DNA of 9,537 nucleotides from assembly GCA_013816105.1 (NCBI GenBank), contig JACDEY010000022.1, positions 1 to 9,537 on the forward strand. Direction: 5' to 3'. Under the pieces are notes generated by a model, which was not told the origin of the DNA, searched no databases, and saw only the letters and a program-made list of their open reading frames with translations. The position numbers and the translations under genes are program-made. Shown here piece by piece: positions 1-6,634 of this stretch. The DNA comes from Actinomycetota bacterium (GTDB lineage: Bacteria; Actinomycetota; UBA4738). The number at the start of each line of letters is the position of its first letter. Position 1 is the stretch's first letter.

Positions 1-147
1 CGCTTCTACACCTCCGCCGCGGACATCGACGCCGACCTCGCCGCCTGGCTGCGCTTCTACAACTTCGAGCGACCCCACCGCGGGTACCGGACCAAGGGAC
101 GGCGCCCCATGGCGCGGCGGGAATCGTCACCGAACGCGATTTCGTGA
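1..147 (+). CDS. IS481/IS3-like transposase, C-terminal fragment
   Basis: Frame 1 is open from the window edge to a TGA at 145-147 and encodes 48 residues. The stretch from RFYTSAADIDADLAAWLRFY through NFERPHRGYRTKGRRP is the hallmark end of the DDE integrase core of IS481/IS3-type transposases, which cut and join the ends of an insertion sequence. The catalytic residues lie upstream of the window. The family resemblance ends at about base 115. In relatives the chain usually goes on a few residues (often an AEIF-like ending), whereas here the last residues (RRESSPNAIS) are read out of frame through DNA that encodes a CBS domain in frame 3. The reading frame is therefore probably a truncated transposase that runs into unrelated sequence. 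No terminal inverted repeat is visible beyond it. The family call is from memory of the motif and is fairly sure; IS481 versus IS3 is less certain. Confidence 0.8.
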   Translation, partial: RFYTSAADIDADLAAWLRFYNFERPHRGYRTKGRRPMARRESSPNAIS

Positions 148-509
148 GGTTGGTCGCCGACGGTCTGGATCCGGCCACCACCCAGCTCGCCGATCGGATG
201 ACCACGGAGCTCGTCACGATCGACCCACGCGCGGACGTCGCCGAGGCGGCGCGTCTCATGCGTGAGGCGGGCGTCCGGCACCTCCCCGTGATGGAGCGCG
301 AGCAGCTCGTGGGCATCCTCTCCATGCGCGACGTGCTGTCCTGGGCAGTGGAGGAGATGACCGGGGGGCACGAGCTTCCGGACCTCGAAGGCAGCGCGGC
401 GGCCCTCTCCGCGGCCGTCGGCCCTGACCGCAGCGGCCAGCATCCGGCCGGGCGCCCCGAAGTCCTGTCGTCCCATGCCCTTAGGAATTCCTGGCGGCAG
501 CCGACCTGA
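120..509 (+). pseudogene. CBS-domain protein, 5'-truncated by transposase sequence
   Basis: Frame 3 from base 120 begins with GIVTERDFVR, the typical last strand and helix of a CBS motif. A complete second CBS motif follows, from about LADRMTTELVTIDPRADVAE to LVGILSMRDVLSW (roughly bases 186-345). CBS pairs bind adenosyl ligands such as AMP or ATP and regulate enzymes or act as stand-alone sensors. The first half of CBS motif 1, including the natural start, is missing and is replaced by transposase code. A GTG at 144 could restart translation inside the domain, but no ribosome site precedes it and the product would lack a full Bateman pair. The last 45 or so residues resemble nothing I recognise, and the final 29 bases overlap the end of the minus-strand PHP gene. 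The natural tail may be shorter or frameshifted. Family is sure; broken status is likely but depends on the junction being genuine. Confidence 0.72.
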
Positions 510-1344
510 GCTCGGCGGCCCTTCCCAGGAGGAGCTCGAACTGGTCGGGCCGCGTCGTCCGCATCCCGAGGCGGGGAGGATCGTAACGATCCCCGTGACA
601 GTCGGAAGATCCAGTGAAGAAGAGCCCGAGTCGATTGGCGATCTCCACATACCGGCCCTCGACTTCAGGGGTGTGCTCCGGATGTGACGCCTCGATCCCG
701 TCGAGCCCGGCATCCGCCAGCTCGTCGATGAGCGAGTGTGGGACGGGCTTGGTCTCACGCCAGGTCCCGGGGTGGGCCAACACGCAGACGCCGGCGGCTC
801 GGTGGATCAGGGCGAGCGCGTCGAGCGGATTGAGCGCATGCTTCTCGACGTACGCCCTGCCGCCGGAGCCGATGAGCTCCTCGGAGAACGCCTCCTTGAG
901 AGTGGGCACCACGCCCGCCTCCACCAGCGCCTGTGCGACGTGGGGCCGGACGATGTTTCCACCTCGGGCGATGGCCCGGACCCGCTCGAACGTCACGGGA
1001 TACCCCATGGCCTGAAGCTTCTCGACCATGCGCTCCCCGCGGAGGAACCTGTCGTCCCGAAGCCGCCGCAACTCTACCTGGAGCTCCGGGTGCGCCTGGT
1101 CCATGTAGTAGCAGAGGATGTGGACGCCCTCCCTGTTGTACAGCGTCGAGAACTCCACGCCGGGGACGACCTCGACCCCCACCTCCCGGCCGGCGGCCGA
1201 CGCCTCGGCAAGCCCGACCGTCGTGTCGTGGTCTGTAACCGCAACCCGGTCCAGCCCTCGTTCGGCAGCCAGCCGGAGGAGGGTCTCGGGGATGAACGTC
1301 CCGTCTGAGTAGATGGTGTGGGTGTGAAGATCGATACGGGCCAT
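481..1344 (-). CDS. PHP-domain phosphoesterase (YciV/RNase AM-like)
   Basis: This 287-residue protein belongs to the polymerase and histidinol phosphatase (PHP) family, COG0613 type. E. coli YciV (RNase AM, 293 residues) is a close length match; such enzymes hydrolyse nucleoside 3',5'-bisphosphates and trim RNA 5' ends using a trinuclear metal site. The metal ligands are visible in order: HTH at 7-9, D14, TDHD at 37-40, E64 in PGVEF, H75 in EGVHIL, H135 in RPHVA, H191 in LAHPG, and SDCH at 247-250. The start is placed at the ATG opening MARIDLHTHT because PHP proteins begin with this strand; an in-frame extension to 1482 would add 46 low-complexity residues lying over the gpsA start. No Shine-Dalgarno is seen; GAACAT stands 8 nt upstream. 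It is divergent from gpsA, and its 3' end overlaps the CBS remnant. Family is sure; exact substrate is inferred. Confidence 0.9.
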   Translation of the reverse strand: MARIDLHTHTIYSDGTFIPETLLRLAAERGLDRVAVTDHDTTVGLAEASAAGREVGVEVVPGVEFSTLYNREGVHILCYYMDQAHPELQVELRRLRDDRFLRGERMVEKLQAMGYPVTFERVRAIARGGNIVRPHVAQALVEAGVVPTLKEAFSEELIGSGGRAYVEKHALNPLDALALIHRAAGVCVLAHPGTWRETKPVPHSLIDELADAGLDGIEASHPEHTPEVEGRYVEIANRLGLFFTGSSDCHGDRYDPPRLGMRTTRPDQFELLLGRAAELRSAAARNS

Positions 1345-1352
1345 GGGCGGCA

Positions 1353-1358
1353 ATGTTC
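1353..1358 (-). promoter_or_regulatory. Candidate -10 element of the PHP gene
   Basis: On the minus strand GAACAT lies exactly 8 nt before the ATG at 1344. It keeps the A2 and T6 that matter most in bacterial -10 hexamers but is otherwise weak, and no -35 is recognisable. It is listed because three other genes here share the spacing. Transcription would start within about two bases of the ATG. Confidence 0.3.
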
Positions 1359-1400
1359 CCACAGAGCCGTGGTGACCCTGAGGGGCCGGGGGGCTTGGAC

Positions 1401-1406
1401 TATCCT
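1401..1406 (+). promoter_or_regulatory. Candidate -10 element of gpsA (near-leaderless)
   Basis: TATCCT fits TAnnnT and stands 8 nt before the GTG at 1415, so the transcript would begin at or within two bases of the start codon. No Shine-Dalgarno precedes the GTG, which agrees with leaderless initiation. No clear -35 is seen. It lies in the 70-bp divergent gap shared with the PHP gene. Confidence 0.5.
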
Positions 1407-1414
1407 TTCGGCTC

Positions 1415-2422
1415 GTGGCTAGGGCGACCGTGTTCGGCGCGGGGGCGATGGGAACGGCGATCGCGATGCACCTCGCCCGCAACGCGAATGAAACCGTCCT
1501 CTGGGCGGGGCCCTACGACGCCGGAGTGCTTCCCGCGCTCACCACCGAGCGGCGGCATCCGGGTCTTCCCGAGCACCTCCCGGCCTCGCTGGTTGTGATG
1601 GGACCCGAGGACCTCGGCAGGGCGGCGAAGGACATGGACATCGCCGTGATGGGGGCCCACTCGGGCGGTGCGCGCACGCTGGCCCGGCTCGTGCGGGACG
1701 GTGCCGGCTCCCTTCCGCTCGTGGTGAGCGTCGCGAAGGGGCTGGAGCCGGAAACCGGCCGGCGCATGTCCGAGGTCTATTCCGAAGAGGCGGGGCATCG
1801 GCGGGTCGCCTCCCTGGGTGGGCCCGCCCTCGCGCCGGAGCTGGCGCAGGGGCTCCACACCGGTGCGATCCTGGCGGCGGGGGGGCGGGAGGCGGCGGAG
1901 GAGGTTGCGGCCGCGTTCCGGTCCTCCACCTTCCACGTGTCCGTGACCGACGACCTCCTCGGCCTCGAGTACTGCACGGTCGCGAAGAACGTGGCGGCCA
2001 TCGGGCTCGGCATGCTCGACGGGCTGGGGAAGCTCTCCGGGGTCGCCCACAGGAACGCCAAGGCTGCGCTGTTCACGGTGGCCTTCCAGGAGCTGATGCG
2101 ACTGGTGGTGGGACTGGGTGGGCGACCCGAGACGGTCGGAGGCCTCGCCGGTCTGGGCGACACCCTGGTCACCAGCCTGGGCGGGCGCAATCGTCTCTAC
2201 GGTGAGCTGCTTGGCGAGGGCGTAGAGCCCGCTGCGGCGCTCGCACAGCTCCAGGGCCGCGGCATGACGGTGGAGGGCGTCGACTCCACGAGGGACGTCC
2301 ACCGGCTCGCCTCCTCGAAGGGGCTCAGGCTTCCCTTTCTCGCCCTCGTCCACGCGATCCTTTTCGACGGTGCCCCAGCGGAAAGCATCTTCGAGTCTCT
2401 GAGGGAGCCGGCCCATGACTGA
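1415..2422 (+). CDS. gpsA: NAD(P)-dependent glycerol-3-phosphate dehydrogenase, divergent
   Basis: The 335-residue product is a GpsA-type dehydrogenase that reduces dihydroxyacetone phosphate to sn-glycerol-3-phosphate, the backbone for phospholipids. Seen: the Rossmann dinucleotide motif GAGAMG at 8-13, SVAKGLEPE around K108, GGPALAPE at 135-142, the catalytic-lysine block VAKNVAAIG around K191, and [21 protein letters not shown] at 243-263, which holds the D249, T253, R258 and N259 equivalents. The last block is unusual: the segment between the T and the RN pair is about two residues shorter than in E. coli GpsA, and the usual serine before RN is glycine. The GTG start directly precedes the first Rossmann strand; no ribosome site is seen, but a TATCCT box lies 8 nt upstream. 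The stop overlaps the glpX start by 8 nt, implying co-transcription and probably coupling. Family is fairly sure; exact substrate is less so because of the divergence. Confidence 0.87.
   Translation: MARATVFGAGAMGTAIAMHLARNANETVLWAGPYDAGVLPALTTERRHPGLPEHLPASLVVMGPEDLGRAAKDMDIAVMGAHSGGARTLARLVRDGAGSLPLVVSVAKGLEPETGRRMSEVYSEEAGHRRVASLGGPALAPELAQGLHTGAILAAGGREAAEEVAAAFRSSTFHVSVTDDLLGLEYCTVAKNVAAIGLGMLDGLGKLSGVAHRNAKAALFTVAFQELMRLVVGLGGRPETVGGLAGLGDTLVTSLGGRNRLYGELLGEGVEPAAALAQLQGRGMTVEGVDSTRDVHRLASSKGLRLPFLALVHAILFDGAPAESIFESLREPAHD
2401..2407 (+). promoter_or_regulatory. Shine-Dalgarno of glpX
   Basis: GAGGGAG lies inside the last codons of gpsA, 7 nt before the ATG at 2415, and fixes that ATG as the glpX start. 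Confidence 0.65.
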
Positions 2423-3467
2423 TGAGAACCCCAAGCTGGAGGCAGCCGGAACCGCGGACGAGGGCACTCGGCCCACCTCTCCGCAAACACCACCGGACAG
2501 GAACCTGGCGCTGGAGCTCGTTAGGGTCACCGAGGCCGGCGCTCTGGCCGCCGGTCGCTGGATCGGCCGCGGTGACAAGCTGAGCGCCGACCGGGCCGCT
2601 GTCGACGCCATGCGGGTGATGCTGGACACCGTCTCGATGGACGGAGTGGTCGTCATCGGCGAGGGAGAGAAGGACGAGGCGCCCATGCTCTACAACGGAG
2701 AGCGGGTGGGCGACGGCGACCCGCCTCAGGTCGACGTGGCCGTGGACCCGCTGGAGGGCACGCGGCTGACCGCCCTCGGCATGCCGAACGCCATCTCCGT
2801 CGTGGCGGTGGCCGAACGGGGAACGATGTTCTTCCCGGGCGCCGCGGTGTACATGGACAAGATCGCCGGAGGTCCCGACGTGGCCGGCGGCCTCGACATC
2901 GAGGCGCCGCCGTCCGAGAACGTGCGGCGCGCCGCGAAGGCCAAGGGCGTACCGGTGGAGGAGGTCTCCGTGGTCGTCCTGGACAGGGATCGGCACCAGG
3001 AGCTCATCTCGGAGCTTCGGGCGTCGGGCGCGAAGGTCTTCCTGATCACGGACGGCGACGTCGCGCCGTCGATCGCGGCTGCCCAGGAGGGCACCGGGGT
3101 CGACCTCCTGATGGGGGTTGGCGGCACGCCCGAGGGCGTCATCTCGGCGGCGGCGCTGAAGTGCCTCGGCGGCGGGATGCAGGGGAAGCTCTGGCCGCGG
3201 AACGACGAAGAGCGGCAGAAGCTCCTGGAGGCCGGCCTCGACCCGGATCGGGTGCTCGGTACCGACGACCTCGTTTCGGGCCAGGACGTGTTCGTGGCCG
3301 CCACGGGCGTGACCGGCGGGGCGCTCCTGAGGGGGGTTCGCTATCTGGAGGAGGGAGCGGTCACGGACTCCATCGTGATGCGATCCCGCTCGGGCACCTA
3401 CCGACGGGTCGAGGCTCACCACGCCTTCGAGAAGCTGATGAAGTTCTCGAAGATCCGCTATCGCTAG
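2415..3467 (+). CDS. glpX: Class II fructose-1,6-bisphosphatase (GlpX)
   Basis: The 350-residue product hydrolyses fructose-1,6-bisphosphate to fructose-6-phosphate in gluconeogenesis, a metal-dependent cytosolic step. GlpX signatures are complete: [12 protein letters not shown] at 81-92, [13 protein letters not shown] at 107-119 carrying the metal-binding D111 and E114, NAISVVA at 125-131, [10 protein letters not shown] at 211-220, and [20 protein letters not shown] at 233-252 with the conserved glutamate E240. GlpX is the usual FBPase of Actinobacteria, and length is normal for that group. The first 28 residues are an acidic, proline-rich, probably disordered extension before the conserved helix starting [17 protein letters not shown]. 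The gene overlaps gpsA by 8 nt, so one transcript would serve two exits from the triose-phosphate pool. Its TAG stop is interlocked with that of the convergent HARE-HTH gene. No frameshift or missing residue was noticed. Confidence 0.95.
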   Translation: MTDENPKLEAAGTADEGTRPTSPQTPPDRNLALELVRVTEAGALAAGRWIGRGDKLSADRAAVDAMRVMLDTVSMDGVVVIGEGEKDEAPMLYNGERVGDGDPPQVDVAVDPLEGTRLTALGMPNAISVVAVAERGTMFFPGAAVYMDKIAGGPDVAGGLDIEAPPSENVRRAAKAKGVPVEEVSVVVLDRDRHQELISELRASGAKVFLITDGDVAPSIAAAQEGTGVDLLMGVGGTPEGVISAAALKCLGGGMQGKLWPRNDEERQKLLEAGLDPDRVLGTDDLVSGQDVFVAATGVTGGALLRGVRYLEEGAVTDSIVMRSRSGTYRRVEAHHAFEKLMKFSKIRYR

Positions 3468-3712
3468 GCCATCCCTTTCGGGCCCTCCGGGGTCGGCGGC
3501 GTGCCCGCGAGGGCGAAGACCCCCTTGCCGTGCCGGAGCACCCTTTCGTCCCTCACGCCTCGGGCCAGTGCGGCCAGGAGGTGCTTCCTGATGTCACGCT
3601 GCGCAAAGGGATCCAGGTACCCGCGCCGAAGCGCGAGGTCCTGGACAACCGTCCAGTGAAGAGGCCGCCCTTCCTCGCCGAGGACCGTGAGGGCCGCGTC
3701 CAGAAATTCCAC
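3464..3712 (-). CDS. Small stand-alone HARE-HTH domain protein
   Basis: The 82-residue product matches the HARE-HTH winged-helix fold along almost its whole length. It has an N-terminal helix ending [19 protein letters not shown], a second helix [13 protein letters not shown], a third around [13 protein letters not shown], and the closing wing [11 protein letters not shown] at 58-68, followed by a short proline-rich tail. Known HARE-HTH proteins include the delta subunit of Firmicute RNA polymerase, ASXL proteins and several restriction endonucleases; the domain is thought to read DNA, perhaps modified DNA. Here no partner domain is fused. GTG at 3712 is the only start available, since an in-frame TGA lies a short way upstream; no strong ribosome site is seen. 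The gene begins 17 nt after the oxidoreductase stop and probably shares its transcript. Domain call is good; a regulatory role is inference. Confidence 0.75.
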   Translation of the reverse strand: MEFLDAALTVLGEEGRPLHWTVVQDLALRRGYLDPFAQRDIRKHLLAALARGVRDERVLRHGKGVFALAGTPPTPEGPKGMA

Positions 3713-3729
3713 GTCGTCGGCGTAGTCGC

Positions 3730-4737
3730 CTACAGGTCACGAACGGTGGGCAGGAGGGCCGTGGCGACGAGCGCCACCATGGACCAGTCGTGCACCGCGA
3801 ACGGCAGCGAGGCCGGCGCAACGATGACCTCCTCGACCCCGTTCTCCGCGAAACGGGCGAGGCGGCGGGCGCACTCCTGAGGTGTCCCCGTCAGACTGTC
3901 CCGCGAGTAGTCCTCCAGGCGCGTCCCGTCGAGAGCGCCACCGGGGGCCCACCGTTGCAGCCGGGCGAACCTGGCCGCCAGATCTCGCTCGTCCTCGCCG
4001 ACAAGCGTGTAGAGCCCAACCGACAGGCGGACGCTCGCGGGATCGCGATCGCGCTCCTCGCACGCGCGCCGGAGGACCTCGACTCGTTCCGCGTGCGCCT
4101 CCGGCGTCCACCGCCACACAGTGTTCCAACCAGCGGCGTGTCGCGCTACTAGGCGCAGCTGCCTGCGGCCTCCCTTGCCGCCGATCCAGATCGGTGGGCC
4201 GCCCTCCTGAAGCGGGGCGGGATGGTTGTACGCGCCCGAGAGACGCACGTGCTGGCCCGTGCGGTCGACGGGGCCCTTCCCGAAGAGAGCGGCGATCGCC
4301 TCCACGTACTCTTCGAGCAGGGAGAACCGCTCGCCCGTCGAGCTGAAGGCATAGCCGAAAGCCTCGAACTCGGCTTCGTACCACCCGGCGCCCAGACCGA
4401 GGTCGAGGCGGCCGCCACTCAGGAGATCGATCGCGGTCGCCATCTTGGCGAGGTGGCCGGGGTGGCGGAACGGCGCGCACGCAACGAGGGTCCCCAGTCG
4501 CACGCGTTCGGTTTGGACGGCGAGGGCGGCGAGCGTCGTGAACGGCTCCATGGAGCCGGCCAGCCTTCCCGGGGCGCCGTAGCGACTCATGTCCAGAAAG
4601 AAGTGGTCCGAGATCCACAGCGAATCGAAGCCCAAGCGCTCCGCGCGGAGCGCCGCATCGAGGACGCCGTCCCAGGTCACACGGTCTCCGTCCGGGAAGG
4701 AGAAGTCGTAGTGGGGAAGAGAGAGACCGATGCGCAC
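3730..4737 (-). CDS. Luciferase-like (LLM) F420-type oxidoreductase
   Basis: The 335-residue protein is a bacterial-luciferase-like TIM-barrel oxidoreductase of the subgroup that mostly uses coenzyme F420 or FMN. Seen: the opening strand MRIGLSLPHY, FDSLWISDHFF at 37-47, RVRLGTLVACAPFRHPGHLA at 78-97, the cofactor-pocket signature LDLGLGAGWYEAEFEAFG at 111-128, PPIWIGGKGGR at 181-191, the LTGTPQE block at 282-288, and the LLP ending. These are standard for F420-dependent LLM proteins; the substrate cannot be told. The GTG start is chosen because the barrel strand begins there and TAGTAT sits 8 nt upstream. The frame stays open far upstream, to 5775, but that stretch is antisense to the esterase and has no LLM character. 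The HARE-HTH gene follows 17 nt downstream. F420 rather than FMN is inference from family and likely phylum. Confidence 0.9.
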   Translation of the reverse strand: MRIGLSLPHYDFSFPDGDRVTWDGVLDAALRAERLGFDSLWISDHFFLDMSRYGAPGRLAGSMEPFTTLAALAVQTERVRLGTLVACAPFRHPGHLAKMATAIDLLSGGRLDLGLGAGWYEAEFEAFGYAFSSTGERFSLLEEYVEAIAALFGKGPVDRTGQHVRLSGAYNHPAPLQEGGPPIWIGGKGGRRQLRLVARHAAGWNTVWRWTPEAHAERVEVLRRACEERDRDPASVRLSVGLYTLVGEDERDLAARFARLQRWAPGGALDGTRLEDYSRDSLTGTPQECARRLARFAENGVEEVIVAPASLPFAVHDWSMVALVATALLPTVRDL

Positions 4738-4745
4738 CGCGGGCA

Positions 4746-4751
4746 ATACTA
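4746..4751 (-). promoter_or_regulatory. Candidate -10 element of the LLM oxidoreductase gene
   Basis: Minus-strand TAGTAT is a good TAnnnT hexamer placed 8 nt before the GTG at 4737, with no Shine-Dalgarno between. It is the best single case in this window for a near-leaderless transcript. No -35 is evident. Confidence 0.55.
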
Positions 4752-4800
4752 CGGGCCGCGGCCAGTAGATCTGCGTGGGAGTATCGGGAGCCCACCGATG

Positions 4801-4807
4801 AAGGAGG
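4801..4807 (+). promoter_or_regulatory. Strong Shine-Dalgarno fixing the esterase start
   Basis: AAGGAGG stands 5 nt before the ATG at 4813. It directly follows another in-frame ATG at 4798-4800, which has no such site, so 4813 is the better start. The 75-bp gap also serves the divergent oxidoreductase; GAGTAT at 4779-4784 is a possible plus-strand -10. Confidence 0.75.
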
Positions 4808-4812
4808 AACCC

Positions 4813-5838
4813 ATGCTGCCCTGGTCCACCGAGCTCGCGGGACGGTTCGAGGAAGAGGTCTTCGATAGCGCGGCCCTCCGAGGGAATCCCCTCGGAGACC
4901 CCCACCAAAGACCTCTCTGGGTGTACCTGCCGCCCGGATACGAGGACCAAACCCAGCGACGCTACCCGACCGTCTATCAGATCCAGGGCCTCACGGGACA
5001 GCTCGACATGTGGAGGAACAGGAGCCCATTCCGAAAGAACCTCCCCGAGCTCGCGGACGAGTTGTTCGCGTCCGGGGAGGCTCCGCCGTGCATCGTCGTC
5101 TGGGTCGACTGCTGGACGAAGCTCGGTGGCAGCCAGTTCCTCGATTCGCCCGGCACGGGGGACTACCACACGTATCTGTGCGACGAGGTGGTTCCCTGGG
5201 TGGACGCCCGCTATCGTACTCTCGCCGCCCGCGATCACCGAGGCATCGCCGGCAAGTCGAGCGGCGGATACGGGGCGATGGTCACCCCCATGCTCCGACC
5301 CGACCTCTGGGGGGGCCTCGCTACTCACGCGGGCGACGCGCTCTTCGAGGTCTGCTACCTCCCGGCCTTCCGGGACACGGTTCGCCTTCTGCGCGATCAC
5401 TACGAGGGGTCGTTCGACACCTTCTGGGCGGACTTCCGCAGCCGTCCGGCCTTCTCCAAGGATGGCGACGAGCATGCCCTGAACGACTGGTGCATGGCCG
5501 CTTGCTATTCGGCCGACCAGGACGGCACCGTTCGGCTGCCGTTCGAGCCGGCCACCGGCCGCCTCGTGCCCGAGGTCTGGGAACGGTGGCTTGCGTGGGA
5601 CCCCGTCCGCATGGCCGCCGACCACGCGGAGGACCTCCGCTCGATGAAGGCTATCTACATCGACGCGGGGAAGCGCGACGAGTACTTCCTCGATCTCGGC
5701 GCAGAGGCCTTCCGCCGGGAACTCGAGCGGGTCGGCGTCACGGACGTCTTCTTCGAGCTGTTCGACGCCACGCACATGAGCATCGAGTACCGGTATCCGA
5801 AGGCGCTGAAGTATCTGGCGGAGCGTCTCTCTCCCTAG
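4813..5838 (+). CDS. Putative alpha/beta-hydrolase esterase (PF00756, esterase D type)
   Basis: The 341-residue protein looks like a cytosolic serine esterase of the esterase D / enterochelin-esterase-like group (PF00756); no signal peptide is seen. Features in order: RPLWVYLPPGYEDQ at 33-46, the strand YPTVYQIQGLTG at 51-62, CIVVWVDCW at 93-101, the DYHTYLCDEVVPWVDARYRT block at 117-136, and the nucleophile elbow GIAGKSSGGYGA at 144-155 with S149 as likely nucleophile. DAGKRDEYF at 284-292 offers the acid (probably D289), and DATHMSIEYRYP at 318-329 the base H321. A long insert between the elbow and the acid (about 175-275) may form a lid. It is divergent from the LLM oxidoreductase across 75 bp, which may mean shared regulation. 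Family members include S-formylglutathione hydrolases, mycolyltransferases and enterochelin esterases; I cannot choose a substrate. Start set by the AAGGAGG site. Confidence 0.88.
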   Translation: MLPWSTELAGRFEEEVFDSAALRGNPLGDPHQRPLWVYLPPGYEDQTQRRYPTVYQIQGLTGQLDMWRNRSPFRKNLPELADELFASGEAPPCIVVWVDCWTKLGGSQFLDSPGTGDYHTYLCDEVVPWVDARYRTLAARDHRGIAGKSSGGYGAMVTPMLRPDLWGGLATHAGDALFEVCYLPAFRDTVRLLRDHYEGSFDTFWADFRSRPAFSKDGDEHALNDWCMAACYSADQDGTVRLPFEPATGRLVPEVWERWLAWDPVRMAADHAEDLRSMKAIYIDAGKRDEYFLDLGAEAFRRELERVGVTDVFFELFDATHMSIEYRYPKALKYLAERLSP

Positions 5839-5896
5839 CCTCCGGCGTCAGGTCGGGAGCGCCACGGGGGTTCCGGATCATGCCCGCGCGAACCGG
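5839..5896. other. Short convergent gap between esterase and anti-sigma genes
   Basis: These 58 bases separate two converging stop codons. I see no strong hairpin followed by a T-run on either strand, so no intrinsic terminator is called. Confidence 0.4.
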
Positions 5897-6634
5897 TCAG
5901 TCGGAGACGGATCCGAGGACCGGACCGCCGAGGACCTTCAACCCGTTCGCGTCGAGTACGGCAACCGAGGTCACCGTCGCGAGGTCCCGCCCCGTCTCTT
6001 GGAACAGCACCAACCCACCGTTGCTGGGGGACAGCTGGCCCGACAGTCGGGTGCGCCCGGTGCGATCGAGCAGCCGGACCGTGTACGGACCACGGTCGTA
6101 CCCCGGCATCACGACCTCGACGAAGGCGGCCTGGTTCTGACCTTCGGTACCGAGAATGACGACGGCGGTCCCCTCCCCGGCGTTCCCGCTCGTCGGCAGG
6201 AGCTGCGCGCGCCGCCCGCCCGCGCTCTCGACCAACTCGCGGATCTGCTCGAGGCGATCGCTCTGCTGCTCCACCGTCTCCCTGAAGTCCTCGGCTCGGT
6301 TTCGTTCCGCGACCGCCCACCCGAGCGATCCCACAGCGGCGAGCACGGCCGCAAGGGTGGTCGCCACCAGCACCCGCATCCCCTTGCGGCGCGGGGGCCT
6401 CCGTCGCCCGGCGGCGGTGGTCACGCGCTCGACGACCTTCTCCTCCAAAGAGGGAGGGAGATCCGCTGGCCGTAGGTCGAGGCCCACGCAGGCGAGACCC
6501 TCGTGCATCTCCTCCGCTTCCTTTCGGCATCCGGCGCACCACTCGAGGTGGCGCTCGACGCTGGAAGCTTCTTCCACCGACAGCAGACCGAGCGCGAACT
6601 CGGGCAGGCGGTCCCGCACCCCGTCGCAGGTCAC
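5897..6634 (-). CDS. Membrane anti-sigma factor with ZAS zinc finger (RskA-like)
   Basis: The 245-residue protein is the likely inhibitor of the sigma factor encoded just upstream. Residues 1-45 form a zinc-binding anti-sigma (ZAS/zf-HC2) domain with C3, H29, C33 and C36, the classic HxxxCxxC set, which would hold the sigma factor at the membrane. After a basic stretch (RRRPPRRKG, 77-85) comes one membrane helix at about 87-109. A predicted coiled segment (about 110-137) and an outer domain resembling the RskA C-terminal domain follow, ending VAVLDANGLKVLGGPVLGSV. The basic flank puts the zinc domain in the cytoplasm. The GTG start overlaps the sigma stop in a GTGA, so translation is probably coupled and the pair made in step. 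Release could involve redox change at the zinc site or regulated proteolysis as for RskA; the sequence does not show which. Confidence 0.9.
   Translation of the reverse strand: MTCDGVRDRLPEFALGLLSVEEASSVERHLEWCAGCRKEAEEMHEGLACVGLDLRPADLPPSLEEKVVERVTTAAGRRRPPRRKGMRVLVATTLAAVLAAVGSLGWAVAERNRAEDFRETVEQQSDRLEQIRELVESAGGRRAQLLPTSGNAGEGTAVVILGTEGQNQAAFVEVVMPGYDRGPYTVRLLDRTGRTRLSGQLSPSNGGLVLFQETGRDLATVTSVAVLDANGLKVLGGPVLGSVSD

Noticed and set aside
360..509. CBS protein tail as a distinct functional domain
   Set aside because: The residues after the second CBS motif have no recognisable pattern, and the end overlaps the PHP gene; read-through or a frameshifted tail is likelier.
1345..1482. 46-residue N-terminal extension of the PHP protein
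   Set aside because: PHP proteins begin at the DLHTHT strand. The extension is low-complexity and would run through the gpsA promoter and start.
1400..2686. A 428-residue minus-strand reading frame opposite gpsA
   Set aside because: It is antisense to a gene with full family motifs, has a repetitive basic, Pro- and Arg-rich composition and shows no domain. Long antisense frames are expected at this GC level.
2325..3422. A 365-residue minus-strand reading frame opposite glpX
   Set aside because: It lies entirely over conserved GlpX code on the other strand, with no recognisable motif and no ribosome site.
4222..4812. 197-residue N-terminal extension of the esterase
   Set aside because: It is antisense to conserved oxidoreductase code, and a strong Shine-Dalgarno marks the ATG at 4813.
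4738..5775. 346-residue N-terminal extension of the LLM oxidoreductase
   Set aside because: It is antisense to the esterase, has no LLM character, and a promoter-like box and GTG sit exactly at the domain start.
5839..5896. Possible bidirectional terminator between converging genes
   Set aside because: Only a 4-5 bp GC pairing (GGCG with GCGCC) is visible and there is no T-run on either strand.
5010..6140. A 376-residue plus-strand reading frame across the esterase and anti-sigma genes
   Set aside because: It is Arg-, Gly- and Pro-rich, typical of an out-of-frame reading of GC-rich DNA, and crosses two well-supported genes.
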